This document shows, piece after piece, positions 42,335-51,150 of a stretch of DNA of 64,000 bases. Source of the DNA: Aeromonas veronii (GTDB taxonomy: Bacteria > Pseudomonadota > Gammaproteobacteria > Enterobacterales > Aeromonadaceae); contig CP101033.1 of NCBI GenBank assembly GCA_041319085.1, positions 117,001-181,000 on the forward strand, read 5' to 3'. The position numbers and the translations under genes are program-made. The notes beneath the pieces are model-generated. The model ran no database searches. It was not told where the DNA came from and worked only from the letters and a program-made list of their open reading frames with translations. Every line of letters starts with the position of its first letter. Position 1 is the stretch's first letter.

Positions 42335-44542
42335 GTGAATTCTTCCCAAACGCTGGATCTGGTTCGTGTCGCTGTCCCGGTACCGTTACGCCGTCACTTC
42401 GACTATCTCTCTCCCCTGCCGTTACCTGCCCCCGGTTGCCGGGTCGAGATCCCTTTCGGTCCCCAGACCCTGGTCGGGCTGGTGGTGGATCATCCGGCTG
42501 ACAGCCAGGTGCCCCGCAACAAGCTCAAGCCCATCAAGCGCGTACTCGATGCGACGCCGGTGCTGGGGCCGGATATTCTGGCGCTGATGAACTGGAGCGC
42601 CAGCTACTACCAGCATCCGCTGGGGGAAGTGCTGCCCCACGCCCTGCCGGTGCTGGTGCGCAAGGGGGAGCCTGCCGCTTATCGTGAACTGGAGTTCTGG
42701 TTTGCCACCGAGGCGGGCATGGCCATCGACCTTAACGAGCTCAAGCGGGCGGCCAAGCAGCAGCAAGCGCTCGCCTTGCTGCGCAAGGGGCCGCAGACCC
42801 CCTCCGCCCTCAAACAGGAGGAGATCCAGAGCGCCGCACTCACCGCGCTGGAGAAGAAGGGGCTACTGGAGAAACGCTCGCTGGAGCCGAGCCATGACGG
42901 CGACTGGGCCGCCCGCTTTGAGCCGGGGGAGGGGCTGCGCCTCAACGGCGAGCAGGCGCTGGCCGTCTCTGCCGTTACCAGCCAGAGCGACAAGTTCGGT
43001 GCCTTCCTGCTGGACGGCATCACAGGTTCCGGCAAAACCGAGGTGTATTTAAGCATCCTTGAGCCCTTGCTCAAGGCGGGCAAGCAGGCGCTGGTGATGG
43101 TGCCGGAGATCGGTCTCACCCCGCAGACCATCAACCGCTTCCGGCGCCGCTTCAACGTGCCGGTGGTAGCGATGAACTCCGCCATGAACGATCGGGAACG
43201 GCTCGACGCCTGGCTCGCCTGCCGCGACGGCGGCGCCGCCATCCTGATCGGCACCCGCTCCGCGGTGTTCACCCCGTTTCACAACCTCGGCATCATCATC
43301 ATCGACGAAGAGCACGACGGCTCTTTCAAGCAGCAGGACGGTTTTCGCTACCACGCGCGGGATCTGGCGGTGATGCGGGCTCATCGTGCCGGTATCCCCA
43401 TCCTGCTTGGCTCTGCTACCCCGTCGCTGGAGACGCTGCACAACGCCCGCACCGGTAAGTATCACCATCTCACCCTGACTCGCCGTGCCGGTAACGCCCA
43501 GACCGCCCGTCAGGTGATCCTGGATATCAAGAGCGTGCGGCTGCAGGCAGGGCTCTCGCCCCAGCTGGAGCAGCTGATGGCAGAGCATCTGGCTGCGGGC
43601 AATCAGGTGATGCTGTTTCTCAACCGCCGTGGCTATGCCCCGGCCCTTATCTGCCACCAGTGTGGCTGGAGCGCCGCCTGTGAGCGGTGTGATGCCTGGT
43701 ACACCTGGCATCAGGCTGGACGACGGCTGCACTGCCACCACTGCGACAGCGTACGCCCGCTGCCCCACCACTGCCCCGAGTGTGGCAGTAACGAACTGAT
43801 CGGATCGGGAGTGGGCACCGAGCAGCTGGAGCAGTTGCTCACCACGGTCTTCCCGCAATATCCGGTGGTGCGCATCGATCGGGACAACACCCGCCGCAAG
43901 GGGGAGCTGGAGACTCACCTCGGCGACATCAAGGCGGGCAAGTACAAGATCCTGATCGGTACCCAAATGCTGGCCAAGGGCCACCACTTCCCGGATGTGA
44001 CGCTAGTGGGCCTGCTGGATGTGGATGGTGCCCTGTTCAGCGCCGATTTTCGCGCCGCCGAGAAGCTGGCCCAGCTCTACACCCAGGTGGCGGGCCGCGC
44101 CGGTCGCGCCAGCAAGCCGGGGCTGGTGGTGTTGCAGAGCCACCATCCTGAGCACGCCCTGCTGCAGGATCTGACCCAGAACGGCTATGGCCACTTCGCC
44201 GACACGGCGCTGAAAGAGCGCCGCCTGCTGGGGCTGCCGCCCTTCAGCTATCAGGGGCTGTTTCGGGCCGAGGCCAACGGTCGTGACGAGGTGCAGCTGT
44301 TCCTCGCCCGTCTCGCCGATACCCTGCGCAGCGCCCGCTATCCCCATGTTCAGGTGCTGGGGCCCATCAGCGGCTTCATGGAGCGCAAGGCGGGCAAGTT
44401 TCGCATGCAGTTGCTGGTGCAGGGGCCGAACCGGGCGCCACTGGCCCAGTTGCTGGATTGGGCAGTGAAGGAGCTGGAGGGGTGGCCCGAGACCAAAAAG
44501 GTGCGCTGGAGTCTGGATATCGATCCCACCGAGCTGAGTTGA
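42335..44542 (+). CDS. priA: Primosomal protein N' (replication restart helicase)
   Basis: This helicase reloads the replisome at stalled forks. The N-terminal DNA-binding domain reads VRVAVPVPLRRHFDYLSPL and GCRVEIPFG. Walker A is GITGSGKTEVYL, and the DEAH-type box is IIIIDEEHDGSFKQQDGFRYHARDLA. A zinc module CHQCGWSAACERC...CHHC...CPECGS follows. GTEQLEQLL, GTQMLAKGHHFPDVTLVG and QVAGRAGRASKPG are helicase domain 2 motifs. Its 735 residues are near E. coli PriA (732). The start is GTG 42335. Confidence 0.97.
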   Translation: MNSSQTLDLVRVAVPVPLRRHFDYLSPLPLPAPGCRVEIPFGPQTLVGLVVDHPADSQVPRNKLKPIKRVLDATPVLGPDILALMNWSASYYQHPLGEVLPHALPVLVRKGEPAAYRELEFWFATEAGMAIDLNELKRAAKQQQALALLRKGPQTPSALKQEEIQSAALTALEKKGLLEKRSLEPSHDGDWAARFEPGEGLRLNGEQALAVSAVTSQSDKFGAFLLDGITGSGKTEVYLSILEPLLKAGKQALVMVPEIGLTPQTINRFRRRFNVPVVAMNSAMNDRERLDAWLACRDGGAAILIGTRSAVFTPFHNLGIIIIDEEHDGSFKQQDGFRYHARDLAVMRAHRAGIPILLGSATPSLETLHNARTGKYHHLTLTRRAGNAQTARQVILDIKSVRLQAGLSPQLEQLMAEHLAAGNQVMLFLNRRGYAPALICHQCGWSAACERCDAWYTWHQAGRRLHCHHCDSVRPLPHHCPECGSNELIGSGVGTEQLEQLLTTVFPQYPVVRIDRDNTRRKGELETHLGDIKAGKYKILIGTQMLAKGHHFPDVTLVGLLDVDGALFSADFRAAEKLAQLYTQVAGRAGRASKPGLVVLQSHHPEHALLQDLTQNGYGHFADTALKERRLLGLPPFSYQGLFRAEANGRDEVQLFLARLADTLRSARYPHVQVLGPISGFMERKAGKFRMQLLVQGPNRAPLAQLLDWAVKELEGWPETKKVRWSLDIDPTELS

Positions 44543-44606
44543 TGGCACCGGAGCCGGTTGCTGGCAGTTATCGTCAGCGACCGGGGGGATGATTCCGTTT
44601 TAGGGC

Positions 44607-45683
44607 TCAGACCCGCAGATCGATCTGCTGTACCCAGCCCCCCTTACCCTGTTCGGTGAGGTAGAGGCCGGATTGGCGCAGCACTCCCTGAGTGCCGCTC
44701 TCCCCCAGATGGGTGAAGGGGGTGTCGAGGGGGCGCAGCAGGATGGCGCCGATACCCAGCTTCACCAGAGCGATGGGGGCGTGCTCCGGATGCCAGAACT
44801 GCAGCGCTGAAAACTGGCTATCCCCCTCGTCCAGCACCCCGTTGCCATCCTCGTCCAGAGTGGCCAGCTCGCCGAAGCCATTGCCGGAACGGGCGCCAAA
44901 CAGCTCGCCGCCATCGTCTATGGTGCCGTTGCCATTGCGATCCAGCGCCACGAAGCCGCTCCCTTCACGCAGGCCGGGCAGGTTATCCTCTTTGCCATCC
45001 TGATCGATATCGAAAGTGACCCGCGCCTCGGTCAGATCGGCGATCTTGCCATCCAGACTGAGCACCAGCGGGTCTTTCAGGGCATTGAGGGTGGTGCGCC
45101 GCTGGTTCACCTCCAGCTGACGCCAGTCGAGCACAAAGCCGAGATCGAGCTGAATAGTCTGACCATCCTGTGTCGCTACGCTGGCTGACGCCACCACGTT
45201 GAGCTGCTCCTGTTGCAGCAGGGTGTCGGTTACTTCCACCAGTTGATCCGGCTCGGCGGTCTGGGTGGTCCCATCGCCCTGCGGTGAATCACTCGCCTCT
45301 GCGCTGGCCGGTTTGATGGGGTCTGGCAGCTCGATCTCGTGGCCCAGCATGGCTTCTATCATCAACTTGATAAGCCGCTGGTGGTTATCGAGCCCGTCGT
45401 TGGGCACGCCGTTCTCCTCCTGATTTTTGGTGCCCTCCGCTTTGGCTGGCGCGGCTGTCGTCTGCGGGGGAGTCTGGGTATTGCTCCGGCTGCTGGCTTG
45501 CAGCGTCAGGGCGCTGGCTTGCATCAGGGTGGTTCGCTGCTCGCCGGATGGTGGTGTGGCGGCCGTTCCGCTCACGCCATTGGCCTGCGGCGCGACCGGC
45601 CCCAGTCTGCGCACCTTGCGGGCCTGTGCCTGTTGCTGCTGGTATTGCACCTCCCCCTGGAGGTCGTAGTGATCGATGCGCAT
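44607..45683 (-). CDS. EF-hand-type calcium-binding protein of unknown role
   Basis: This is a 358-residue protein without a signal peptide. Residues 1-150 are low-complexity, rich in Gln, Thr, Ala and Pro (SRSNTQTPPQTTAAPAKAEG). The C-terminal half carries EF-hand-like loops: DIDQDGKEDN near 231, DRNGNGTIDDGGELFG near 252 and DEDGNGVLDEGD near 282. The second is the D-x-NGNG-x-I-D-x-G-E-LFG form seen in large bacterial surface and secreted proteins. The N-terminus MRIDHYDLQGEVQYQQQQAQ is typical of cytoplasmic proteins. Its calcium role is inferred. No family name can be given. Confidence 0.8.
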   Translation of the reverse strand: MRIDHYDLQGEVQYQQQQAQARKVRRLGPVAPQANGVSGTAATPPSGEQRTTLMQASALTLQASSRSNTQTPPQTTAAPAKAEGTKNQEENGVPNDGLDNHQRLIKLMIEAMLGHEIELPDPIKPASAEASDSPQGDGTTQTAEPDQLVEVTDTLLQQEQLNVVASASVATQDGQTIQLDLGFVLDWRQLEVNQRRTTLNALKDPLVLSLDGKIADLTEARVTFDIDQDGKEDNLPGLREGSGFVALDRNGNGTIDDGGELFGARSGNGFGELATLDEDGNGVLDEGDSQFSALQFWHPEHAPIALVKLGIGAILLRPLDTPFTHLGESGTQGVLRQSGLYLTEQGKGGWVQQIDLRV

Positions 45684-45871
45684 ATCTTCGCCCTCGGGTT
45701 ATACATCTGGTCAGTTATCGACCGCCTGCCTATGGGGGCTTAACACCAAATCGGACTAACCGACAGAATTGTTAGTTCCATGTTGCAAAGTAACGGCGAG
45801 GCTGGATGATGGTCATTCAGGTTGCAGCACATCAACCCGCTGGCCGGGGCAATAAGGGAAGGGGAGAGAGG

Positions 45872-47305
45872 ATGAGAAACTGTCTGGTGATGGGGGCGGC
45901 AGGCTATATAGGCTCCAATCTGGTGCCCCACCTGCAAACCCTCGGCTACAGGGTGATTGCCGGGGCGCGCCATCCCTGCCGTCTGCCAGAGGGAGTCGAG
46001 TTTCGCCTCGCCGACAGCCTCAAACCCATCACCCTGCTGCCTGCGCTGGCCGGTATCGATACCGTCTTCTATCTGGTACATGCCATGGGGGCGGGGGCCG
46101 ATTTTCACCGGCTGGAGCAGCAGGGGGTAAAGAACTTTGCCGCAGCTGCCCGCGCCGCCGGGGTGCGCCGCATCATCTATCTCGGGGCGATCCAGCCGGA
46201 GCAGTGCAACAGCCGCCATCTCAACTCCCGCCGCCACTGTGGCGAGCTGTTTCGTGACTCCGGCGTGCCGACGGTGGAGCTGCGCGCCGGCATCATCATC
46301 GGGCCCAGTTCGGCGGCGTTCGAGGTGATGCGGGATCTGGTGTTCAACCTGCCGATGATGGTGACGCCGAAATGGGTGCGCTCGCGCACGCCGCCGATTG
46401 CGCTGTCCAACCTGCTTCACTATCTGGGCGGGCTGGTGGAAGCTGACGAGGTGGATGGCCGCATTTTCAATGCGGTCGGCCCAGAGCTGCTCAGCTATCA
46501 GCAGCAGTTGCAGAAGTTTGCCGCTCATATCGGCAAGCGCTGCCCCATCATTCCCATCCCGTTTCTGAGCCCGCGCCTCTCTGCCTGGTGGCTGCAGTTT
46601 GTTACCTCGGTGCCGCAGCCGGTGGCCAAGGCGCTGGTGGGGGGGCTCAAGCACGATATTCCGGCCGACGATGGCCCGCTGCGTGCCCTGCTGCCGCAGA
46701 CCCTGCTCAGCTTCGACGAGGCACTGGCGGAGAGTCTGGCGCTGGAGCAGAAGTTGGGGGCCGAACAGCAGGGGCAGGAGACGCCGCTCGGCCTGCGCTG
46801 GCGCCATCCCGAATATGGTTTCTACGACCGTACCGCCAGCGGCGAGGCCATCTGTCTCGCCTCGCCCGAGGTGGTGTGGCAGGTGTTACAGCAGCTGGGG
46901 GGTGAGCAGCGTTACTTCTACATGAACGAGCTGTGGGTGGTACGCGAATGGATGGATCACCTGATCGGCGGCCCGGCCCGCACCCGGGGCCGCAGCAATC
47001 CCGATCGCTTCGTGAAGGGGGATATGCTCGACTCCTGGCAGATCCTCGGGGTGGATGAGGGGCGCAGGCTCGATCTCTTGTTCAACATGAAGGCCCCAGG
47101 CGTCGGGCGGCTGGAATTTAACATCCTGCCGGAGGAGTCTGGCCTGACCCGCATCCGGGTCACCGCTCACTGGCACCCGCAGGGGGCCTGGGGGCTGGCC
47201 TACTGGCTCGCCATGCTGCCGTTCCACCTATTCATTTTTCAGGGGATGACCGAGGCCATCGCCCGTCAGGCCGAAGCGAGGGCCGGTATCCCGGTGATGG
47301 GGTGA
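45872..47305 (+). CDS. NAD(P)-binding SDR protein fused to a DUF2867 domain
   Basis: This is a 477-residue protein of two parts. Residues 1-290 are an atypical SDR/NmrA-like fold with VMGAAGYIGSNLVPHLQTLG (NAD(P) motif), DTVFYLVHAMG and RRIIYLGAIQPE. The C-terminal 170 residues, from RYFYMNELWVVREWMDHLIGG to ITVTAHWHP-type RIRVTAHWHPQGAWGLAYW, look like DUF2867, a START/SRPBCC-like module. The ending LPFHLFIFQGMTEAI is amphipathic. Similar YbjT-type fusions are known, but substrate and role are not. ATG 45872 has GGGGAGAGAGG upstream. Confidence 0.82.
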   Translation: MRNCLVMGAAGYIGSNLVPHLQTLGYRVIAGARHPCRLPEGVEFRLADSLKPITLLPALAGIDTVFYLVHAMGAGADFHRLEQQGVKNFAAAARAAGVRRIIYLGAIQPEQCNSRHLNSRRHCGELFRDSGVPTVELRAGIIIGPSSAAFEVMRDLVFNLPMMVTPKWVRSRTPPIALSNLLHYLGGLVEADEVDGRIFNAVGPELLSYQQQLQKFAAHIGKRCPIIPIPFLSPRLSAWWLQFVTSVPQPVAKALVGGLKHDIPADDGPLRALLPQTLLSFDEALAESLALEQKLGAEQQGQETPLGLRWRHPEYGFYDRTASGEAICLASPEVVWQVLQQLGGEQRYFYMNELWVVREWMDHLIGGPARTRGRSNPDRFVKGDMLDSWQILGVDEGRRLDLLFNMKAPGVGRLEFNILPEESGLTRIRVTAHWHPQGAWGLAYWLAMLPFHLFIFQGMTEAIARQAEARAGIPVMG

Positions 47306-47434
47306 AACCATATCTATAACTAAATGGGTATTCGTAGTTGGCATGACATGCTGAAGACTGGCTTGTTAGTGGCCTCCTGCGTTGCCCGCATCGAGTTGCC
47401 AGCGGACTACATGCGGTAATCCAGCGTTGCAAAC

Positions 47435-47458
47435 GGCCCCTTTATCGGGGCCATTTTT
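47435..47458 (+). terminator. Terminator before yihY
   Basis: GGCCCC and GGGGCC flank TTTATC and are followed by ATTTTTG. It lies 130 bp after the SDR gene and 115 bp before yihY. Confidence 0.75.
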
Positions 47459-47572
47459 GTTGCGGCCTCCCGTGACAACTCAAGGCGCAGCCTGTTTGGA
47501 AAATGGGCGGATATGGCGGCCATCCCGGTTCAACGGTGGTCAAACAGCGCTCCTCTCTGACACAATGTCTGC

Positions 47573-48469
47573 ATGACAACGCCTACGAGAATCAAGATGC
47601 AGCAGCCTGTCAGCGGCCGTTTGGCCCACGCCCTCTCATTTTTGCGCCATGATGGTCGCCACTTTGCCCAGTTTGTCTGGGGCCGTTTCCAGCAGGACAG
47701 ATTGACGGTCACCGCCGGTTATTTGGCCTATGTCACCCTGCTTTCACTGGTGCCGATGATCGCCGTGGTGTTTGGCATGATGTCCGCGTTCCCGGTGTTC
47801 CAGAGCCTCAAGCAGGAGATGGAGCAGTTCGTCTATCACAACTTCGTGCCGACAGCCGGCGACATGCTCAAGGAGTACATCGACGGCTTCGTCGCCAACG
47901 CCACCAACACCACGGCGGTGGGGATCGGGGCGCTGGTGGTGGTGGCGCTGATGCTGATCTCCGCCATCGACAAGAACCTCAACTACATCTGGCGCTCGAC
48001 CCAGAGCCGCCCGCTGGCGCAGGCGTTTGCCATGTACTGGATGATCCTGACCCTGGGGCCGGTATTGATTGGGGCCAGCATCGTCATCTCCTCCTACATC
48101 TTCTCGTTGCGGCTGTTTGGCGCCGAGAGCCTGTTCGGCATCGGCTATCTGCTGCTGCGCGGCTTGCCGTTCCTGTTCTCGGTGCTCACCTTCCTGCTGG
48201 TCTATACCGTTGTGCCCAACTGCAAGGTGCGGTTGATCCACGCCTTTATCGGCGCGCTGGTGGCGGCCACCCTGTTCGAACTGGCCAAGCGCGGCTTTGC
48301 CATCTACATCACCAACTTCCCCTCCTATCAGGCTATCTATGGCGCGCTGGCGACTATTCCAATCCTGTTTGTCTGGGTTTACCTCAGCTGGCTGGTGGTA
48401 TTGCTTGGCGCGGAAACCACGGCCTGCCTGGGTGAGTACGAGAAGCCGGCCAGCGAAGAGCTCGGCTAA
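47573..48469 (+). CDS. yihY: YihY/BrkB-family inner-membrane protein
   Basis: This is a 298-residue membrane protein with about six transmembrane segments, of the YihY/UPF0761 family. Motifs are [21 protein letters not shown], the family block [33 protein letters not shown] and [30 protein letters not shown]. The C-terminal tail is acidic. Early reports of an RNase (Rbn) activity for this family were later withdrawn, so the function is unknown. The start ATG 47573 has no clear RBS, and ATG 47597 is an alternative. The order yihY-dtd-(x)-yiiD parallels E. coli yihY-dtd-yiiD. Confidence 0.9.
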   Translation: MTTPTRIKMQQPVSGRLAHALSFLRHDGRHFAQFVWGRFQQDRLTVTAGYLAYVTLLSLVPMIAVVFGMMSAFPVFQSLKQEMEQFVYHNFVPTAGDMLKEYIDGFVANATNTTAVGIGALVVVALMLISAIDKNLNYIWRSTQSRPLAQAFAMYWMILTLGPVLIGASIVISSYIFSLRLFGAESLFGIGYLLLRGLPFLFSVLTFLLVYTVVPNCKVRLIHAFIGALVAATLFELAKRGFAIYITNFPSYQAIYGALATIPILFVWVYLSWLVVLLGAETTACLGEYEKPASEELG

Positions 48470-48505
48470 GCCATCGCCTTGGCCACCGGTTTATTGGTAG
48501 CATCG

Positions 48506-48541
48506 ACGACCGCCCCTGTGAGGGGGCGGTCGTTCTGTTTT
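48506..48541 (+). terminator. Terminator between yihY and dtd
   Basis: ACGACCGCCCC pairs with GGGGCGGTCGT around a short loop and is followed by TCTGTTTT. It suggests that dtd is also read from its own promoter or by read-through. Confidence 0.75.
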
Positions 48542-48555
48542 CAAAGGAGAGGGAT

Positions 48556-48993
48556 GTGATTGCATTGATTCAGCGGGTCTCCGAGGCCAGCGTGACTGTC
48601 GAGGGAGAGGTGACCGGCGCCATCGGTCAGGGGCTGCTGGTACTGCTCGGGGTAGAGCAGGGGGATGATGAGGCCAAGGCCGACAAGTTGCTGCATCGGG
48701 TCAGTGGTTATCGCATCTTTCCGGATCAAGAGGGTAAGATGAACCTCAATGTCAGCCAGATCGGCGGCAGTCTGCTGGTGGTCTCCCAATTCACGCTGGC
48801 GGCCGACACCAAGCGAGGGATGCGTCCCAGCTTCTCCTGCGGCGCTCACCCGAGCGAGGCCGAGCGGCTCTATGACTACTTCGTGGCCAAGGCTTCAGCC
48901 AGCGGCATCCCGACCGAAACCGGCCGTTTTGCCGCCGACATGAAGGTGGCGCTGGTCAACGAGGGGCCGACGACCTTCTGGCTACAGGTCTGA
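48556..48993 (+). CDS. dtd: D-aminoacyl-tRNA deacylase
   Basis: This enzyme removes D-amino acids, such as D-Tyr, from mischarged tRNA. Its 145 residues are the family length. It has the N-terminal [18 protein letters not shown], the two signature motifs [18 protein letters not shown] and [11 protein letters not shown] (GP motif), and [13 protein letters not shown]. The start is GTG 48556, with AAAGGAGAG upstream. Its last 12 bases overlap the convergent minus-strand gene ending at 48982. Confidence 0.95.
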   Translation: MIALIQRVSEASVTVEGEVTGAIGQGLLVLLGVEQGDDEAKADKLLHRVSGYRIFPDQEGKMNLNVSQIGGSLLVVSQFTLAADTKRGMRPSFSCGAHPSEAERLYDYFVAKASASGIPTETGRFAADMKVALVNEGPTTFWLQV

Positions 48994-49662
48994 GGATGTT
49001 TCGTCCCGCGGCCTGACGTGGACGATTACATTGATGAACCCTGTGACCGGATAAGGGGTGGCGGGGCCAATCCACTGTTCTATCAGTGTCAGGGCGTGGG
49101 TTAGCTCCAGTTCGGTGCGCGGCAGCAGGTTGATGACCAGAGTGCCGCAGAGGCGGGGAGCCAGCGCCCGGTAGAGCCGCTCCTGAAACAGCAGCAGCGG
49201 GTTGCCATCCTGACTGAAGAGATCGAGCAGGATGAGATCGTACTGCTGTTCACTCTGTTCGAGAAAGGCGAGGGCATCGGCCTGATGGAGTGCGGGAACC
49301 ACACGCCCATCGTGCGCCTGATGCTGGAAAAACTGCTGATAAACGGTCAGCACCTCTTCGTCGAGGTCGACGCATTCATGGCGGGCCGAGGGCCAGCGCT
49401 GGCAGAGATGACGGGTGAGATCGCCACCACCCAGCCCCAGTTCGAGGATCTGCCCGGCCTGTTCCGGCAGCAGGCAGGCGATGACCCGCTGATGGGGTAG
49501 GCAGAGGGCGGCGGGGTCGGCGAGCGACATGGCAGATTGCACCACGCCGTCTATCTCCAGCCAGCGATGCTGGTCATTTTCCTGTACCGTGAGGCGGCGC
49601 TGGGGTTTGACGCTGAGGTGCAACAAGTGATCGGCTTGGTACGCTTGCAGATTGAAGTCCAT
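48982..49662 (-). CDS. Spermidine-synthase-like methyltransferase-fold protein
   Basis: This is a 226-residue cytoplasmic protein with a Rossmann SAM-binding-like fold. [22 protein letters not shown] is the nucleotide-binding motif I, followed by [46 protein letters not shown] (acidic motif like spermidine synthases) and [15 protein letters not shown]. The motif pattern recalls the SpeE-type PLN02823/COG0421 group, but the polyamine-binding residues are not obvious. ATG 49662 is the start. A longer reading into the tandem repeats is a by-product of those repeats. Its promoter must lie within or next to the repeat array. Confidence 0.75.
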   Translation of the reverse strand: MDFNLQAYQADHLLHLSVKPQRRLTVQENDQHRWLEIDGVVQSAMSLADPAALCLPHQRVIACLLPEQAGQILELGLGGGDLTRHLCQRWPSARHECVDLDEEVLTVYQQFFQHQAHDGRVVPALHQADALAFLEQSEQQYDLILLDLFSQDGNPLLLFQERLYRALAPRLCGTLVINLLPRTELELTHALTLIEQWIGPATPYPVTGFINVIVHVRPRDETSSDL

Positions 49663-49696
49663 GAATTTGCACGGCAAGATGGTTTCCGGCCAGTGT

Positions 49697-50290
49697 AACT
49701 CAAGGATCGATCTATGTACCGGGTGGTCACCCCCCAAACGGCAGCCGAGCCGGGTACTTACTGCAAGCTGCGCTGGAAACGTCTGTGCAAGCCCTTCCAT
49801 CTGCCCGTCGGCGCAAACTCAAGGATGAAACTATGTCTCGGGTGGTCACCCCCAAACGGCAGCCGAGCCGGGTACTTACTGCAAGCTGCGCTGGAAACGT
49901 CTGTGCAAGCCCTTCCATCTGCCAGTCGGCGCAAACTCAAGGATGAAACTATGTCTCGGGTAGTCCCCCTCAGACGGCAGCCGAGCCGGGTACTTACTGC
50001 AAGCTGCGCTGGAAACGTTTGTGTAAGCCCTTCCATCTGCCAGTCGGCGCAAACTCAAGGATGAAACTATGTCTCGGGTAGTCCCCCTCAGACGGCAGCC
50101 GAGCCGGGTACTTACTGTAAGCTGCGCTGGAAACGTTTGTGTAAGCCCTTCCATCTGCCAGTCGGCGCAAACTCAAGGATCGCTTTATGTATCGGGTAGT
50201 CACCCCTCAGACAGCCGCCGAGCTGGAAGCCTATTACCAGTTGCGCTGGGAACTTCTGCGTAAACCCTTCAATTTGCCGGTCGGTTCCGA
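49697..50290 (+). repeat. 118-bp tandem array made of the yiiD 5' end (4 extra copies)
   Basis: Copies of the ribosome site and about 35 codons of yiiD begin with start codons at 49714, 49833, 49951 and 50069, before the real gene at 50187. Spacings are 119, 118, 118 and 118 bp. Copies 2-4 are nearly identical to one another and differ more from the genuine yiiD start. Copy 1 still encodes MYRVVTPQTAAEPGTY, close to the YiiD N-terminus. The unit is not a multiple of three, so frames shift from copy to copy. Confidence 0.95.
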
Positions 50291-51095
50291 GCGGGACGAA
50301 TACGACACCGTTGCCATTCACCGGCTGATGCTGGCACCCGATGGCACTCCCATCGCGGTGGGCCGCCTCTTTATCGGCGGTGACGAGGCACAGATCCGCT
50401 TTATGGCGCTGCGCCCCGAATATCGCGGCCAGGGGCTGGGTGCCAAAATGGTGGAGGATCTCGAGCAGCTGGCCCGCAGCGAGAAGGTGAAACGGCTGGT
50501 GATGAACGCTCGTCAGGAGGCGGTGGAGTTCTATCGCAAGTGCGGCTTTCTCGAAGTGGGGGGCGGCCCCGTCTCCTTTGGTCGCATTCCCCATCGCCAG
50601 ATGATCAAATCCCTGAGCCCGTTGCAGACCATCCAGTACCGCCCGGAGTGGTGTCAGGATCTCACCACCCGCTGGTCGCGCGGGGTGCCCATCAGCGAGA
50701 AGATGGGGATGCACATCAGCCACTACGACGGTCAGACCTTCCATCTCAAGGCCAATCTGGCGGCCAACTTCAACGTGCACGGCAGCATGTTTGCCGGCAG
50801 TGTCTACAGCCAGTGCGTGCTGGCGGGCTGGGGGCTGATCTGGCTGCAACTTAAAGAGGAGGGGCTGGTGGGTGAGCCGGTGCTGGCCGAGAGCACCATC
50901 AAATATCATGGCCCGGTCGATGAGGAGCCGGAGGCGCGGGTGGCCCGCGAGGGGATGCCCGCCGTGCTGCAGCCGCTCAAACGGGGCGAGCCTGCCACCT
51001 TCAGCCTCAATATCCAGCTGTTCAGCGGCGGTAAGCTGGCGGCGGAGTTCTGCGGCCACTACGTGGTGCAGCCGCCCCGCCGTCCGGGCCAGTAA
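50187..51095 (+). CDS. yiiD: YiiD/MadA-type GNAT-thioesterase fusion
   Basis: This 302-residue protein joins two domains. Residues 1-150 are a GNAT-type domain (RFMALRPEYRGQGLGAKMVEDLEQ, VEFYRKCGFLEVG). Residues 155-298 are a hotdog thioesterase-type domain (NFNVHGSMFAGSVYSQCVLAGWGLIWLQL, FSGGKLAAEFCGHYVV). E. coli YiiD has the same layout and is reported to be a malonyl-ACP decarboxylase that can start fatty acid synthesis. ATG 50187 has CAAGGAT upstream. The 5' end has been copied four times into the upstream spacer. Confidence 0.9.
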   Translation: MYRVVTPQTAAELEAYYQLRWELLRKPFNLPVGSERDEYDTVAIHRLMLAPDGTPIAVGRLFIGGDEAQIRFMALRPEYRGQGLGAKMVEDLEQLARSEKVKRLVMNARQEAVEFYRKCGFLEVGGGPVSFGRIPHRQMIKSLSPLQTIQYRPEWCQDLTTRWSRGVPISEKMGMHISHYDGQTFHLKANLAANFNVHGSMFAGSVYSQCVLAGWGLIWLQLKEEGLVGEPVLAESTIKYHGPVDEEPEARVAREGMPAVLQPLKRGEPATFSLNIQLFSGGKLAAEFCGHYVVQPPRRPGQ

Positions 51096-51118
51096 TCGCG
51101 TTGTTTCCCCATCAAACA

Positions 51119-51150
51119 ACAAGGCCTCATCATGAGGCCTTGTCTGTTTT
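51119..51150 (+). terminator. Terminator of yiiD
   Basis: ACAAGGCCTCAT and ATGAGGCCTTGT form a 12-bp hairpin, followed by CTGTTTTTA. It lies between convergent yiiD and the AsmA-family gene. Confidence 0.85.

Noticed and set aside
49714..50263. Open frames of 60-116 codons over the yiiD repeats on both strands
   Set aside because: They cross repeat units in changing frames and arise from the duplication. Only short leader-like starts might be used.
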